Shown here: piece after piece, positions 49,533 to 59,466 of the stretch | Numbering within the stretch: the first letter of the stretch is position 1 | Layout: each line of letters opens with the position of its first letter | Assembly (NCBI RefSeq): GCF_024437745.1 | Contig: NZ_JANFNY010000015.1 | Coordinates: forward strand, 1 to 64,000 | Length of the DNA: 64,000 nt | From: Roseomonas sp. GC11 | Lineage (GTDB): Bacteria > Pseudomonadota > Alphaproteobacteria > Acetobacterales > Acetobacteraceae | Direction of reading: 5' to 3' | The notes under the pieces: model-generated | Told to the model about the DNA's origin: nothing | What the model saw: the letters and a program-made list of their open reading frames with translations, nothing else | Databases searched by the model: none | Position numbers and translations under genes: made by a program

Positions 49533-50321
49533 ATGTCCGAACAGAAACGCACCAAGGCCGTCATCCTCGCCGGCGGCCGCGGCTCGCGCCTCGCCGAGGA
49601 AACCAGCACCCGGCCCAAGCCGATGGTCGAGGTGGGCGGCCACCCGATCCTCTGGCACATCATGAAGACCTACTCCCATTACGGGGTGAATGACTTCGTG
49701 ATCTGCGTGGGCTATCTCGGCTACGTCATCAAGGAATATTTCTACCACTACTACCTGCACCACTCGGACGTGACGATCGATGTCCGCCGCGGGCAGATGA
49801 CGGTGCACGACACCATGTCCGACGACTGGCGCGTCACCCTGGTCGAGACGGGGCTGGACACGCAGACCGGCGGCCGCCTGCGCCGCGTCCGCCCCTACCT
49901 GCAGGATTGCGACCATTTCTGCATGACCTATGGCGATGGCGTCGGCTCGGTCGATATCGGCGCCGCCATCGATTTCCACCGCGGCCATGGCAAGCTCGCC
50001 ACCGTCACCGCCGTGCAGCCCATGGCGCGCTTCGGCGCCCTGGTGATGGAGGGCGACCGCGTCGACCGCTTCGAGGAGAAGCCGCCCGGCGATGGCAACC
50101 ACATCAATGGCGGCTTCTTCGTGCTCTCCCCCAAGGTGATCGACCTCATCGCGGATGACACGACCATCTGGGAGCGCGAGCCGATGGAGACCCTGGCGCG
50201 CACGGGTGAGCTGATGGCCTATCGCCACAGCGGCTACTGGCAGCCCATGGACACGCTGCGCGACCGCCAGACGCTGAACGACCTCTGGAATTCCGGGCGG
50301 GCGCCGTGGAAGGTGTGGTGA
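49533..50321 (+). CDS. rfbF: Glucose-1-phosphate cytidylyltransferase
   Basis: Makes CDP-glucose from CTP and glucose 1-phosphate. 262 aa, as in enteric RfbF/DdhA. VILAGGRGSRLAEETSTRPKPMVEVGG is the nucleotide-binding loop. YGVNDFVICVGYLGYVIKEYF and the metal site FCMTYGDGVGSVD are present, with INGGFFVLSPKV later. It is the entry step of CDP-3,6-dideoxyhexose synthesis. The stop overlaps the likely start of rfbG. Confidence 0.95.
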   Translation: MSEQKRTKAVILAGGRGSRLAEETSTRPKPMVEVGGHPILWHIMKTYSHYGVNDFVICVGYLGYVIKEYFYHYYLHHSDVTIDVRRGQMTVHDTMSDDWRVTLVETGLDTQTGGRLRRVRPYLQDCDHFCMTYGDGVGSVDIGAAIDFHRGHGKLATVTAVQPMARFGALVMEGDRVDRFEEKPPGDGNHINGGFFVLSPKVIDLIADDTTIWEREPMETLARTGELMAYRHSGYWQPMDTLRDRQTLNDLWNSGRAPWKVW

Positions 50322-51427
50322 GCGGCCGGCTGCCTGACCCCGCCTTCTGGCGCGGCCGCCGCGTCTTCCTGACGGGGCATACCGGCTTCAAGGGAAGCTG
50401 GCTCTCCCTCTGGCTCGCCCGCATGGGCGCGGTGGTGCAGGGCTATGCCCTGCCGCCGCCGACCGAGCCGAGCCTCTTCGAGGCGGCGCGCGTCGCCGGC
50501 GAGGTCGGCCATACCCTGGGCGATATCCGCGATCAGGCGGCGCTCGCCCGCAGCCTCGCCGCCTTCGGCCCCGAGATCGTCCTCCACATGGCGGCGCAGC
50601 CGCTGGTGCTGGAATCCTATGTCCAGCCGGTGGAGACCTATGCCACCAACGTCATGGGCACGGTCCACCTGCTGGAGGCCGCGCGCCATTCCGGCGCGCG
50701 CGCCACGCTGATCGTCACCAGCGACAAGTGCTACGAGAACCGCGACGTCATCTGGGGCTACCGCGAGCACGACCCGATGGGCGGGCATGATCCCTACAGC
50801 AACAGCAAGGGCTGCGCCGAGCTCGTCACCGCCGCCTATGCCGCCTCCTATTTCGGCCCCGCCGGGCTGGCGATCGGCTCGGGCCGCGCCGGCAATGTGA
50901 TCGGCGGCGGCGACTGGGCGAAGGACCGGCTGATGACGGACCTGATCGCCGCGCTGATGGCCGGCCGCGCCCCCGTGCTGCGCTCCCCCGCCGCCGTGCG
51001 CCCCTGGCAGCATGTGCTGGAGCCGCTCTCCGGCTATCTCGTCGCCGCCGAGCACCTCGCACAGGGCAGGGTCCCGCCCGGCCGCGCGGGCGATGCCTGG
51101 AATTTCGGCCCCGACGCGGCGGGGGAGGTGACGGTGGGCGCGGTCGCCGCGCGCATCTGCGAGCTCTGGGGCTCCGGCCTGCGCCCGGTGGTGGAGGACG
51201 CCACCCGCGGCAAGGAGGCGCGGCTGCTCGCCCTCGACTCCACCAAGGCCCGCATCGAGCTGGGCTGGCGCCCGCGCTGGGGCATCGACCGCGCCCTGGC
51301 CGAGACGGTGGCCTGGTTCCAGGCCTGGCAGGGCCGCGCCGATATGCGCGCCGTGACCCTGCGCCAGATTGACGACTATGTTGACGCCGCGCCGGCCCCT
51401 GCCGCGCGGCAGCAGGAGCACGCATGA
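50318..51427 (+). CDS. rfbG: CDP-glucose 4,6-dehydratase
   Basis: Extended SDR of 369 aa that makes CDP-4-keto-6-deoxyglucose. [20 protein letters not shown] (NAD site), [16 protein letters not shown], the segment [10 protein letters not shown] and the catalytic YSNSKGCAE are diagnostic. The start is uncertain: GTG 50318 ([11 protein letters not shown]) overlaps the rfbF stop as GTGA and matches the usual family N-terminus. The frame also allows GTG 50306. It overlaps rfbH by 4 bp. Confidence 0.94.
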   Translation: MSGRLPDPAFWRGRRVFLTGHTGFKGSWLSLWLARMGAVVQGYALPPPTEPSLFEAARVAGEVGHTLGDIRDQAALARSLAAFGPEIVLHMAAQPLVLESYVQPVETYATNVMGTVHLLEAARHSGARATLIVTSDKCYENRDVIWGYREHDPMGGHDPYSNSKGCAELVTAAYAASYFGPAGLAIGSGRAGNVIGGGDWAKDRLMTDLIAALMAGRAPVLRSPAAVRPWQHVLEPLSGYLVAAEHLAQGRVPPGRAGDAWNFGPDAAGEVTVGAVAARICELWGSGLRPVVEDATRGKEARLLALDSTKARIELGWRPRWGIDRALAETVAWFQAWQGRADMRAVTLRQIDDYVDAAPAPAARQQEHA

Positions 51428-52773
51428 GCGCCACCACCGACACCACGGCCCGCCCGCAGACCGAGGCCGAGGCTCTGCGCGAGAAGATCCTGGCGCTGGT
51501 CGGCGAATACGCCGCCCTGGCCCATGCGGAGAAGCCCTTCCAGCCCGGGCGCAGCCCCGTTCCCGTCTCCGGCAAGGTCTATGGCGCGCCGGACATGCAG
51601 ATGCTGGTGGACAGCGCGCTGGACTTCTGGCTGACCACCGGCCGCTTCAACGCCGCCTTCGAGCTGCGCCTGCGCCGCTTCCTCGGCGTGCAGCACGCGC
51701 TCACCTGCAATTCCGGCTCCTCGGCCAATCTGCTCGCCGTCTCGGCGCTGACCAGCCCGCTGCTGGGCGAGAAGGCGCTGCGCCCGGGCGATGAGGTCAT
51801 CACCTGCGCCGCCGGCTTCCCCACCACGGTCAACCCCATCCTGCAGAACAACCTCGTGCCGGTGTTCGTGGATGTGGACATCCCGACCTACAACATCCGC
51901 GCCGAGCGCATCGAGGCCGCCATCACCCCGCGCACCCGCGCCATCGTGGTGGCGCACACGCTGGGCAACCCCTTCGACCTGGACACGGTCCTGGCCGTCG
52001 CCAAACAGCATAACCTCTATGTCGTCGAGGATACCTGCGACGCGCTGGGCGCCACCTATCGCGGCAAGCTCGTCGGCACCCATGGCGATATCGGCACGCT
52101 GAGCTTCTACCCCGCCCACCACATCACCATGGGCGAGGGCGGCGCGGTCTTCACCAGCCGCAGCAAGCTCAAGCGCGCCCTCGAATCGATCCGCGACTGG
52201 GGCCGCGACTGCTGGTGCGACCCGGGCAAGGACAACACCTGCAACAAGCGCTTCGAGCACAAGCTGGGCGAGCTGCCCTATGGCTACGACCACAAATACA
52301 CCTACAGCCATGTCGGCTATAACCTGAAGATCACCGACATGCAGGCGGCCGTGGGCCTCGCCCAGATGGACCGGCTGGAGGGCTTCATCGCCGCGCGGCG
52401 CCACAACTTCGCCCGGCTGAAGGAAGGGCTGCGCCGCCTGGAGGAATTCCTCATCCTGCCGGAGGCGACGCCGCATTCCGAACCCTCCTGGTTCGGCTTC
52501 CCGCTGACGGTGCGCGCCGGCGCGCCCTTCACGCGCGACCAGCTGGTGGTGCATCTGAACGAGAAGAAGATCGCCACCCGGCTGCTCTTCGGCGGCAACC
52601 TGCTGCGCCAGCCCTACATGGTGGGCCGCGACCACCGCATCGTGAGCGACCTGACCAATGCCGACACGGTGATGACCTCGACCTTCTGGATCGGCGTCTT
52701 CCCCGGCCTCGGCGATGGCCATGTCGACTACATGCTGGAGACCATCGAGGCCTTCTGCCGCGGCCGGGCGTGA
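51424..52773 (+). CDS. rfbH: CDP-4-keto-6-deoxy-D-glucose 3-dehydratase (E1)
   Basis: PLP/Fe-S enzyme that removes the C3 hydroxyl, leading to 3,6-dideoxyhexoses. 449 aa. The PLP lysine of related aminotransferases is replaced by His in [14 protein letters not shown] (His232-His233), as in E1. The iron-sulfur cysteines are visible in [18 protein letters not shown] (263, 265, 273). E1 normally needs an E3 reductase (DdhD/RfbI), which is not in this window. It overlaps rfbG and the following epimerase gene. Confidence 0.95.
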   Translation: MSATTDTTARPQTEAEALREKILALVGEYAALAHAEKPFQPGRSPVPVSGKVYGAPDMQMLVDSALDFWLTTGRFNAAFELRLRRFLGVQHALTCNSGSSANLLAVSALTSPLLGEKALRPGDEVITCAAGFPTTVNPILQNNLVPVFVDVDIPTYNIRAERIEAAITPRTRAIVVAHTLGNPFDLDTVLAVAKQHNLYVVEDTCDALGATYRGKLVGTHGDIGTLSFYPAHHITMGEGGAVFTSRSKLKRALESIRDWGRDCWCDPGKDNTCNKRFEHKLGELPYGYDHKYTYSHVGYNLKITDMQAAVGLAQMDRLEGFIAARRHNFARLKEGLRRLEEFLILPEATPHSEPSWFGFPLTVRAGAPFTRDQLVVHLNEKKIATRLLFGGNLLRQPYMVGRDHRIVSDLTNADTVMTSTFWIGVFPGLGDGHVDYMLETIEAFCRGRA

Positions 52774-53768
52774 TGGCGCCCGGCGGCCCCGCCTCCGCCC
52801 CACCCCCCGCCCTGGACCAGCGCCTCGCCGCTGCCCTGGCGGCGGCGGGTGCCGCGCCGGTCATCGTCACCGGCGCGGGCGGCTGGCTCGGGCTGGTGAC
52901 GCTCGACCTGCTGCGCGGGCTGCTGGGCGAAAACTTCGGCACGCGGGTGCTCGCCTATGGCTCCCATGCGCGGCCGATCGCGCTGCCCGGCGGCGCGGTG
53001 CTGCCCTGCCGCGCCCTGCCGGAGCTGGATGCCTATGACGGGCCGCCGCCGCTGGTCATCCACCATGCCTGCCTGACGAAGGACCGCGTCGCCGCGCTCG
53101 GCGTGGCGGCCTTCCTGGAGGGCAATGACGCCATCCGCGGCCATGTCGCCTGGCTGCTGCGCCGGCGTGGCGCGGCGGGGCTGTTCCTGCCCTCCTCCGG
53201 CGCCGTCTACGGGCCGGGGCGCGTGCTGGCGCGGGACGCGGCCGCCAACCCCTATGGCGTCTCCAAGCTGCGGGACGAGGCGCTCTTCTCCGAGCTCGCC
53301 GCCGCCGCCGGCATCCCGCTGGTGATCGCCCGCGTCTTCAACATGGCCGGGCCTTTCATCAACAAGCCGGAGGCCTATGCGCTGGCCTCCTTCCTGGTCG
53401 CGCTGGCGGCCGGGCGGGCGGTGGAGATCCGCGCGGCGGGGCGCGTCGTGCGCTCCTACCTCCATGCGGGGGACCTGCTGCGGCTCGCCCTCGGCGCCCT
53501 GCTGCTGCGCCCGGCGGAGGCGCCCTTCCTCTTCGACACGGAAGGGGAGGTGGCGATCGAGGTGGGCGACCTCGCCCGCCGCTGCGCCGCCGTGCTCGGC
53601 CGGCCGGAGGCGGTGATCCACCGCGCCGCCCCCGATGGCCGCCCCGATGATGTCTATGTGGGCGATGGCACGGCCATGCGCGCCCTGGCCGCCGCGCTCG
53701 GCCTGCCGCTGCGCCCGCTCGATGTGCAGATCGCCGAGACCGCCGCCAGCCTCGCGCCCGCCGCCTGA
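52773..53768 (+). CDS. NAD-dependent epimerase/reductase of the sugar cluster
   Basis: Extended SDR of 331 aa. PVIVTGAGGWLGLVTLDLL binds the cofactor. LPSSGAVYGPGR and NPYGVSKLRDEALF carry the Ser and the Tyr/Lys pair, and ARVFNMAGPFINKPEAYALASF is the substrate region. By position it probably reduces the C4 keto group or epimerises the CDP-3,6-dideoxy sugar after RfbH and the ThDP enzyme, like YerF, abequose or paratose synthases. The exact product cannot be told. The start overlaps the rfbH stop. It is the last gene of the tightly overlapped operon. Confidence 0.85.
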   Translation: MAPGGPASAPPPALDQRLAAALAAAGAAPVIVTGAGGWLGLVTLDLLRGLLGENFGTRVLAYGSHARPIALPGGAVLPCRALPELDAYDGPPPLVIHHACLTKDRVAALGVAAFLEGNDAIRGHVAWLLRRRGAAGLFLPSSGAVYGPGRVLARDAAANPYGVSKLRDEALFSELAAAAGIPLVIARVFNMAGPFINKPEAYALASFLVALAAGRAVEIRAAGRVVRSYLHAGDLLRLALGALLLRPAEAPFLFDTEGEVAIEVGDLARRCAAVLGRPEAVIHRAAPDGRPDDVYVGDGTAMRALAAALGLPLRPLDVQIAETAASLAPAA

Positions 53769-53791
53769 GGGGCGGGCGTGAGCGTGACGGT

Positions 53792-53807
53792 GCAGAAATG
53801 TTTCTGC
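53792..53807. promoter_or_regulatory. GCAGAAA-TG-TTTCTGC palindrome
   Basis: A perfect 7-bp inverted repeat with a 2-bp spacer in the 136-bp gap between the epimerase gene and the glycosyltransferase-like gene. It is an operator candidate or a small hairpin. No T-run follows. Confidence 0.4.
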
Positions 53808-53904
53808 GTTGTGCCGGAAAGACGGCAGGGCTAGAGACAGGATCAGCCAAGGGCCCCGCCGGGCCCTGGCCGACGCGGCTTCCTGAACGAAGAACATCCC
53901 TGGC

Positions 53905-55206
53905 ATGCTGACCGAGTTGCTGTCCGAGTTGCCGTCCAAGGCTGGCGCCCCCTTCGATCCCGTCCGCCTCCAGGACCGCTCGCCCGTGGGCGATACGGAC
54001 CGCTTTCCGCCGGGCCGGCACCCCTACTACATCACGGCGCCGCGCTATATCCGCACCTCCGCCGGCATCAAGGCGCTGCACATGCTGTGCCACGCCCTCA
54101 ACCGCGCGGGGTATGAGGCCTACATGGCCATCTTCCCCGTCTGGCTGGGGGCGGACCGCGTCAGCCCCGACCTCCTCACCCCCGTGCTGACGCCGGCGAT
54201 CGCCCGCCGCCACCGGCGCGCCGGCCTCGCCCCCATCGTCGTCTATCCGGAGACGGTGGGCGGCAATCCCTGGCGGGCGCGCACCATCGTCCGCTACGTG
54301 CTGAACTTCCCGGGCCTGCTCGGCGGCGACCACAGCTACCCGCCGGACGAGATGGTCTATGGCTATTCCGCCGTCCTGGCCGAGGCCTGCAACCAGCCGG
54401 GCAAGGTGCTCTTCGTCCCCGCCTCGGACGCCACGGTCTTCACCCCGGCGGAGCAGGACACCCCGCGCCAGGGCGCCTGCTTCTACGCCATGAAGTACCA
54501 GGTGGTGCATCAGGGCCCGCTGCTGCCGGAGACGGAGGGCGCCATCGAGATCACCCGCGACCGCCCGGACAGCCAGAGCCCGGCCGAGATCGCCGAGATC
54601 CTGCGCCGCTCGGAGGTGTTCTACGCCTATGAGAACACCGCCCTGGCGCTGGAGGCGGCGCTCTGCCTCTGCCCCACCGTCTTCCTGCCCAACCCCTGGC
54701 TGACCGAGGTGATCGCGGTCAAGGAAATGGGCTGGGATGGCTTCGCCTGGGGCACGGCGCCGGAGGAGGTGGCGCGCGCCCGCGCCACCGTCCATCTGGC
54801 GCGCAACCGCTACCTTGCCACCTATCACCAGTTCTGGGAGCAGCTCGGCGTCTTCGCCCGCGAGACCCAGGCGCGGGCGGAGGCCGATGCGCGCGCCGGG
54901 CGGCTGCCGCGCGGCATGGCGTGGTGGCTGCTCTGCCTGCCGCAATGGGAGCGGGTGCGCACCCTGGCGCGGCTGACCCGCGCCAGCCTGCTGCGCAACG
55001 GGCCCGCGGCCACGGGCCGGCTGATCCTGGACTGGTTCCGCCGCCGCCTGCCGGGTTTCCACCGGCTGCGCTTCCTGGCCCTGCTCGGCCGCGTGACGCT
55101 GGCGAGCCTGCGGGAGAGGGGGCTGCGCGCCACCGGTGCGCGGGCGCTGCGCTTCCTCTCCGGGCGGCTGCCGGGCGGCCGCCTGCCGCCCCCGGCCCGG
55201 GGCTAG
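53905..55206 (+). CDS. Putative glycosyltransferase (GT-B-like)
   Basis: Protein of 433 aa, not assigned to a CAZy family with confidence. RTSAGIKALHMLCHALNRAGYEAYM looks like the N-terminal nucleotide-fold loop of GT-B enzymes. VVYPETVGGNPWRART and a later YENTALALEAALCLCPTVFLP resemble the acceptor and donor-binding segments of family-4-like transferases. The last 80 residues are very basic (LRNGPAATGRLILDWFRRRLPG and beyond), which suggests membrane association. It follows the CDP-sugar operon on the same strand after a 136-bp gap and probably transfers that sugar. Confidence 0.6.
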   Translation: MLTELLSELPSKAGAPFDPVRLQDRSPVGDTDRFPPGRHPYYITAPRYIRTSAGIKALHMLCHALNRAGYEAYMAIFPVWLGADRVSPDLLTPVLTPAIARRHRRAGLAPIVVYPETVGGNPWRARTIVRYVLNFPGLLGGDHSYPPDEMVYGYSAVLAEACNQPGKVLFVPASDATVFTPAEQDTPRQGACFYAMKYQVVHQGPLLPETEGAIEITRDRPDSQSPAEIAEILRRSEVFYAYENTALALEAALCLCPTVFLPNPWLTEVIAVKEMGWDGFAWGTAPEEVARARATVHLARNRYLATYHQFWEQLGVFARETQARAEADARAGRLPRGMAWWLLCLPQWERVRTLARLTRASLLRNGPAATGRLILDWFRRRLPGFHRLRFLALLGRVTLASLRERGLRATGARALRFLSGRLPGGRLPPPARG

Positions 55207-55216
55207 CGCCCGGCTG

Positions 55217-56164
55217 CTAATCCCGCTCCTGGCCTGGAACTGCCGGGCGGCAGGCCAGCACCCAGGCCCAGAGCGCCAGGTTTTCCACCACGCCCTGCCG
55301 GTAGAGCCCGGCCCGCCACAGCCGCCACAGCCGCGCGGGGGCGGATTGCGCCGGCATCTCCCGCAGCAGGCCGAGCACGCGGCGCGCTTCCGGCGTCTGC
55401 GGCGCGCCCTCCAGCGCGGCGATATGGGCGGCCATCAGGTTCATGAAGCGGGCCGGCCCGCGCCGCGCCGCCGCCCGCGCCCGCGCGGCGAGGCTGCCCT
55501 GGCTGCCCACCATGTTGCCGCCATGCTGGCGGTAGAGCAGGCCCGGCTCCTCGTCGAAGATCACCGTGCCGCCGGCGGCGCTGACCACGAGGTAGCACCA
55601 CCAGTCATGCAGCGCGCCCTGCGGCGGCGGCGGTGCCGCCAGCATCAGCCGGCGCGCGGCCGGGTTGAGCACGGCGGTGCAGCCGGTGACGACATTCTGC
55701 ACCAGCGCGTTGCGCAGCCCGAGCGGCCGCAGGGGACGGGGCGAAAGGCCCAGATCGCCGAGCGTGGCATCCACCAGCTTCTGCCGGCCGCAATAGAGCG
55801 CGGGCCTGTCCGCCGGCAGGGCGCGCAGCCTTTCCAGGGCGCGGGCCAGCTTGTGCGGCAGCCAGACATCATCCTGGTCGCAGAAGGCATAGCCGGGGGC
55901 ATCCTCTGGCGCGCCGCGCAGCAGGGCCATGAAGCTCCCCGTCGCGCCCAGCCGCCGCGCGCCTTCCTCCGGCAGCCGGCTGGCCCGGCCATGGCGCTCC
56001 GCGAAGGCCGCCAGCAGCGCCGGGGTGGCGTCCGCCGAAGTGTCATCGCGCCACAGCAGGTGCCACGGCGTGCCCGGCTCCAGCCGGAGCAGGCTCTCCA
56101 GCAGGTCCGGCAGGTAGCGCTCCCCCTGGTAGGTGGCGAGCAGGATCTGGACAGGCTCGGTCAT
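55217..56164 (-). CDS. Glycosyltransferase family 2
   Basis: GT-A fold transferase of 315 aa. PVQILLATYQGERYLPDLLESLL and LLWRDDTSADATPALL start the nucleotide site. The DxD-type metal motif is FCDQDDVWLPHKL, and LHDWWCYLVVSAAGGTVIFDEEPGLLYRQHGGNMVG is typical of rhamnosyltransferase-like GT2 proteins. No membrane segment is seen. It converges with the GT-B-like gene, with only 10 bp between. It likely takes part in the same surface polysaccharide. Confidence 0.87.
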   Translation of the reverse strand: MTEPVQILLATYQGERYLPDLLESLLRLEPGTPWHLLWRDDTSADATPALLAAFAERHGRASRLPEEGARRLGATGSFMALLRGAPEDAPGYAFCDQDDVWLPHKLARALERLRALPADRPALYCGRQKLVDATLGDLGLSPRPLRPLGLRNALVQNVVTGCTAVLNPAARRLMLAAPPPPQGALHDWWCYLVVSAAGGTVIFDEEPGLLYRQHGGNMVGSQGSLAARARAAARRGPARFMNLMAAHIAALEGAPQTPEARRVLGLLREMPAQSAPARLWRLWRAGLYRQGVVENLALWAWVLACRPAVPGQERD

Positions 56165-56236
56165 GCCGCCGGCTTAGGCCGAATGGGCGGGGCTGGCCAG
56201 CGGCATCCGGAAAGGGCGGCTGCGCCGTGGAAGAGG

Positions 56237-56337
56237 TTCTTTTTTGAAAAAAAGAACCAAAAAACTTTTTCCAGTTTAGCGTCCCACCTGGACGGGAGAC
56301 GGCGGCAGCCTGAAAAAAATTTCTTCAGAAAAAGAAG
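56237..56337. repeat. Dispersed repeat family A, copy 9 (chimeric centre)
   Basis: GTTCTTTTTTG...AAAAAGAAC hairpin (56237-56258), then GCGTCCCACC followed by GGGAGACGGCGGCAGCCTGA as in copy 5, then an A/T arm ending GAAAAAGAAG. It lies between the IclR gene end and the upstream side of the GT2 gene. Confidence 0.8.
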
Positions 56338-56340
56338 AAT

Positions 56341-57111
56341 CTAACCTGGAATAACCTTGCGGAGCTCCTGGGATGCCTGGAGCAGGGCCGGCAGGAGGAG
56401 GGTCCGCATCACCTCATCCGACCCGCGCGCCGTCTGCACCCCGATATTGATGGCGGCGACGCAGCGGCCGCGCTGGTCGCGCACCGGCACGGCCAGCGAG
56501 CGCAGCCCGATTTCCAGTTCCTCATCCACCAGGGCATAGCCCTGGGCGCGGGCCTCGCGCACGGCGGCGCGGATTTCGGCGCGGCTGGTGCGGGTGTGGC
56601 TGGTCAGCGCCTCGGGCGTCAGGCTGGTGATGTGCTGCTCCAGCGCGCCTTCCGGCAGGGCGGAGAGCAGGGCGCGGCCCAGCGCCGTGCAATGCGCCGG
56701 CAGGCGGCTGCCGACGCCCAGCGTGATGGACATGATCCGCCGCGCCGCCGCGCGGGCGACATAGACCACCTCCGTCCCGTCCAGGATGGCGGCGGAGCAG
56801 CTTTCGCCCGTCGCCTCCCGCACCGCGTCGAGCTGGGGTTGCAGCAGCTCCGGCAGGGTGGCGCTGGACAGCCAGGCCCCGCCCAGCCGCAGCACGCGCG
56901 GCGTCAGCCAGTAGCTGCGGCCATCGCCCTCCGCATAGCCCAGGGCGGAGAGGGTGAGCAGGCAGCGCCGGGCGGCGGCGCGGGTCAGGCCGGTGGCGCG
57001 GGCGATCTCGGCGATGGTGGCGCGCGGGCGGCTGGCGTCGAAGGCCTCGATGACGGCCAGCCCGCGCGACAGGCCGCCCAGCAGGTCGCGCGCCGCGGGG
57101 CCGCGCTTCAC
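56341..57111 (-). CDS. IclR family regulator, PcaR/PobR-like
   Basis: Regulator of 256 aa. The winged helix (GLSRGLAVIEAFDASRPRATIAEIARATGLTRAAARRCLLTL) and ligand domain with IMSITLGVGSRLPAHCTALGRALLSAL, LTSHTRTSRAEIRAAV and VAAINIGVQTAR match the IclR branch that controls pca and pob genes in other proteobacteria. It is probably a beta-ketoadipate or protocatechuate sensor. It overlaps the LysR gene (ATGA at 57111-57108), and the pair is divergent from pcaHG. The palindrome at 45002-45016 is a candidate binding site. Confidence 0.87.
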   Translation of the reverse strand: MKRGPAARDLLGGLSRGLAVIEAFDASRPRATIAEIARATGLTRAAARRCLLTLSALGYAEGDGRSYWLTPRVLRLGGAWLSSATLPELLQPQLDAVREATGESCSAAILDGTEVVYVARAAARRIMSITLGVGSRLPAHCTALGRALLSALPEGALEQHITSLTPEALTSHTRTSRAEIRAAVREARAQGYALVDEELEIGLRSLAVPVRDQRGRCVAAINIGVQTARGSDEVMRTLLLPALLQASQELRKVIPG

Positions 57112-58037
57112 GCCGCCACCCCGCGCGGCGTCTCGGCCGCCACCTGGAGCATCTGGGCGCGCAGCCAGGCATGGCGCGGGTCGCGCTGGTCCCGCCGGTG
57201 CCAGGCGAGGTAGAGCGGCAACTCATCCACCGGCTCCCCGCCCAGGCGCAGCGGCACCGGCACGCTGGCGAAGCCGGAGAGCGCGGCATGCCGCAGCAGC
57301 CCGGGCAGCGTGGCCAGCATCGCCCCGCCGCGCAGGAAGGCGGCGACGCCGGTGAAGCTCGGCACGCGCAGGGCGATGTCCCGCGCCAGTCCCTCCGCCT
57401 CCAGCCGCTTGTCGAATTCCAGCGCCTCGCCCTCCGGGTGGACCACGGTGATGTGGCGGGCCGCCAGATATTCCGCCGCGTCGCGCGGCGCGGCGCGCCG
57501 GGCGGGGTCGTAGAAACAGGCATAGCGGTCGAGCAGCAGGCGGCGGCGCAGGATATCCGTCCCCGAGGGCGGGATGGGGGTGATGATGAGGTCACAGCCG
57601 CGCTCGCGCAGCAGGGCGGCGCTGGGCGCGCCGGAGGGCACCACCTTCAGCGTCAGCGCGGCCACCGCCGCCGCGACGCGGGCATAGAAGCGCGGCAGCA
57701 GCAGGTCGCGCTGGAAGTCATTGGCGGCGATGGTGATGGAGAGGCGCGCCGTCTCCGGCGCGAAATGCTGCGGCCGGGTGAGGGCCTGGAGCCCGTCGAG
57801 CAGCGCCTGGGCGGGGCCGGCCAGGGCGCGGGCCTGCGGCGTCGCCACGATGCCACGGCCGGATTTGACGAAAAGCGGGTCCCCCAGCAGGGCGCGCAGG
57901 CGGATCAGCCCGTGGCTGGCGGCGGACTGGCTGAGCCCCAGCCGCGCCGCCGCGCCGGTGACGGAGCCTTCCTCCAGCACCGCCAGGAAAAGCCGCAGGG
58001 CGTGGCCATCCAGCGCCAACGCATCGATCTGATTCAT
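57108..58037 (-). CDS. LysR family regulator divergent from pcaHG
   Basis: Regulator of 309 aa. The helix-turn-helix is ALRLFLAVLEEGSVTGAAARLGLSQSAASHGLIRLRALLGDPLFVKSGRG, and the text DPLFVKSGRGIVATPQA puts it in the NodD/NahR/LeuO-like branch rather than with the classical PcaQ proteins. The effector domain covers residues 95-300. It is transcribed away from pcaHG with a 97-bp gap that holds an AACCGGTT-centred palindrome, the usual place for a LysR activator site. It is cotranscribed with the IclR gene. Confidence 0.88.
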   Translation of the reverse strand: MNQIDALALDGHALRLFLAVLEEGSVTGAAARLGLSQSAASHGLIRLRALLGDPLFVKSGRGIVATPQARALAGPAQALLDGLQALTRPQHFAPETARLSITIAANDFQRDLLLPRFYARVAAAVAALTLKVVPSGAPSAALLRERGCDLIITPIPPSGTDILRRRLLLDRYACFYDPARRAAPRDAAEYLAARHITVVHPEGEALEFDKRLEAEGLARDIALRVPSFTGVAAFLRGGAMLATLPGLLRHAALSGFASVPVPLRLGGEPVDELPLYLAWHRRDQRDPRHAWLRAQMLQVAAETPRGVAA

Positions 58038-58049
58038 GTATCATATGCT

Positions 58050-58863
<814 letters not shown>

Positions 58864-58866
58864 GCC

Positions 58867-59448
58867 ATGCCCGTGGAATATCTGAAGGAAACCCCGTCCC
58901 AGACCGGCGGGCCCTATGTCCATATCGGCCTGCTGCCGGTGGCCGCGGGCATCGCCTCCGGCACGCAGGAGAACTGGCACGTCCTCCAGGGCGCCGGGGA
59001 GCATATCCGCATCGAGGGGCTGATCCTCGACGGCTCCGGCCACCCGGTGAAGGACGCGCTGGTGGAACTGTGGCAGGCGGATTCCGAGGGGCGGCACAAT
59101 GCCGGTGATTTCCTCGGCTGGGGCCGCACCAGCGCCGCCTTCGACACGGGGGAATGGGCCTTCGAGACCATCCGCCCCGGCGTGGTGCCCTGGCGCGACG
59201 GCCGCCCGCAGGCGCGCCATGTCTCGCTCGCCATCTTCGCCCGCGGCATCAACATCCACCTCAACACGCGGATGTACTTCCCCGAGGATGAGGCCGCCCT
59301 GGCCGCCGACCCGGTGCTGAAGAGCATCGAATGGGTGGGCCGCCGCAAGACGCTGGTCGCCACCCGCGTCGAGGGGCGCTCCGTCCCGACCTACCGCTTC
59401 GTCATCAACATCCAGGGCGAGGATGAGACGGTTTTCTTTGATGTTTGA
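58867..59448 (+). CDS. pcaG: Protocatechuate 3,4-dioxygenase alpha subunit
   Basis: Partner of PcaH, 193 aa. LKETPSQTGGPYVHIGLLP, VELWQADSEGRHN and the segment TIRPGVVPWRDGRPQARHVSL follow the intradiol fold, but the metal Tyr and His are replaced (GVVPW, ARHVSL), as is normal for the non-catalytic alpha subunit. The end IQGEDETVFFDV is typical. No pcaB, pcaC or pcaD follows; instead a type A repeat and a minus-strand transporter gene are found. Confidence 0.96.
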   Translation: MPVEYLKETPSQTGGPYVHIGLLPVAAGIASGTQENWHVLQGAGEHIRIEGLILDGSGHPVKDALVELWQADSEGRHNAGDFLGWGRTSAAFDTGEWAFETIRPGVVPWRDGRPQARHVSLAIFARGINIHLNTRMYFPEDEAALAADPVLKSIEWVGRRKTLVATRVEGRSVPTYRFVINIQGEDETVFFDV

Positions 59449-59466
59449 TTTTATTGGGTAAATTAT

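Noticed and set aside
47718-50228. 836-codon minus-strand frame over the ThDP enzyme and rfbF
   Set aside because: It spans two well-supported genes on the other strand and looks like shadow sequence.
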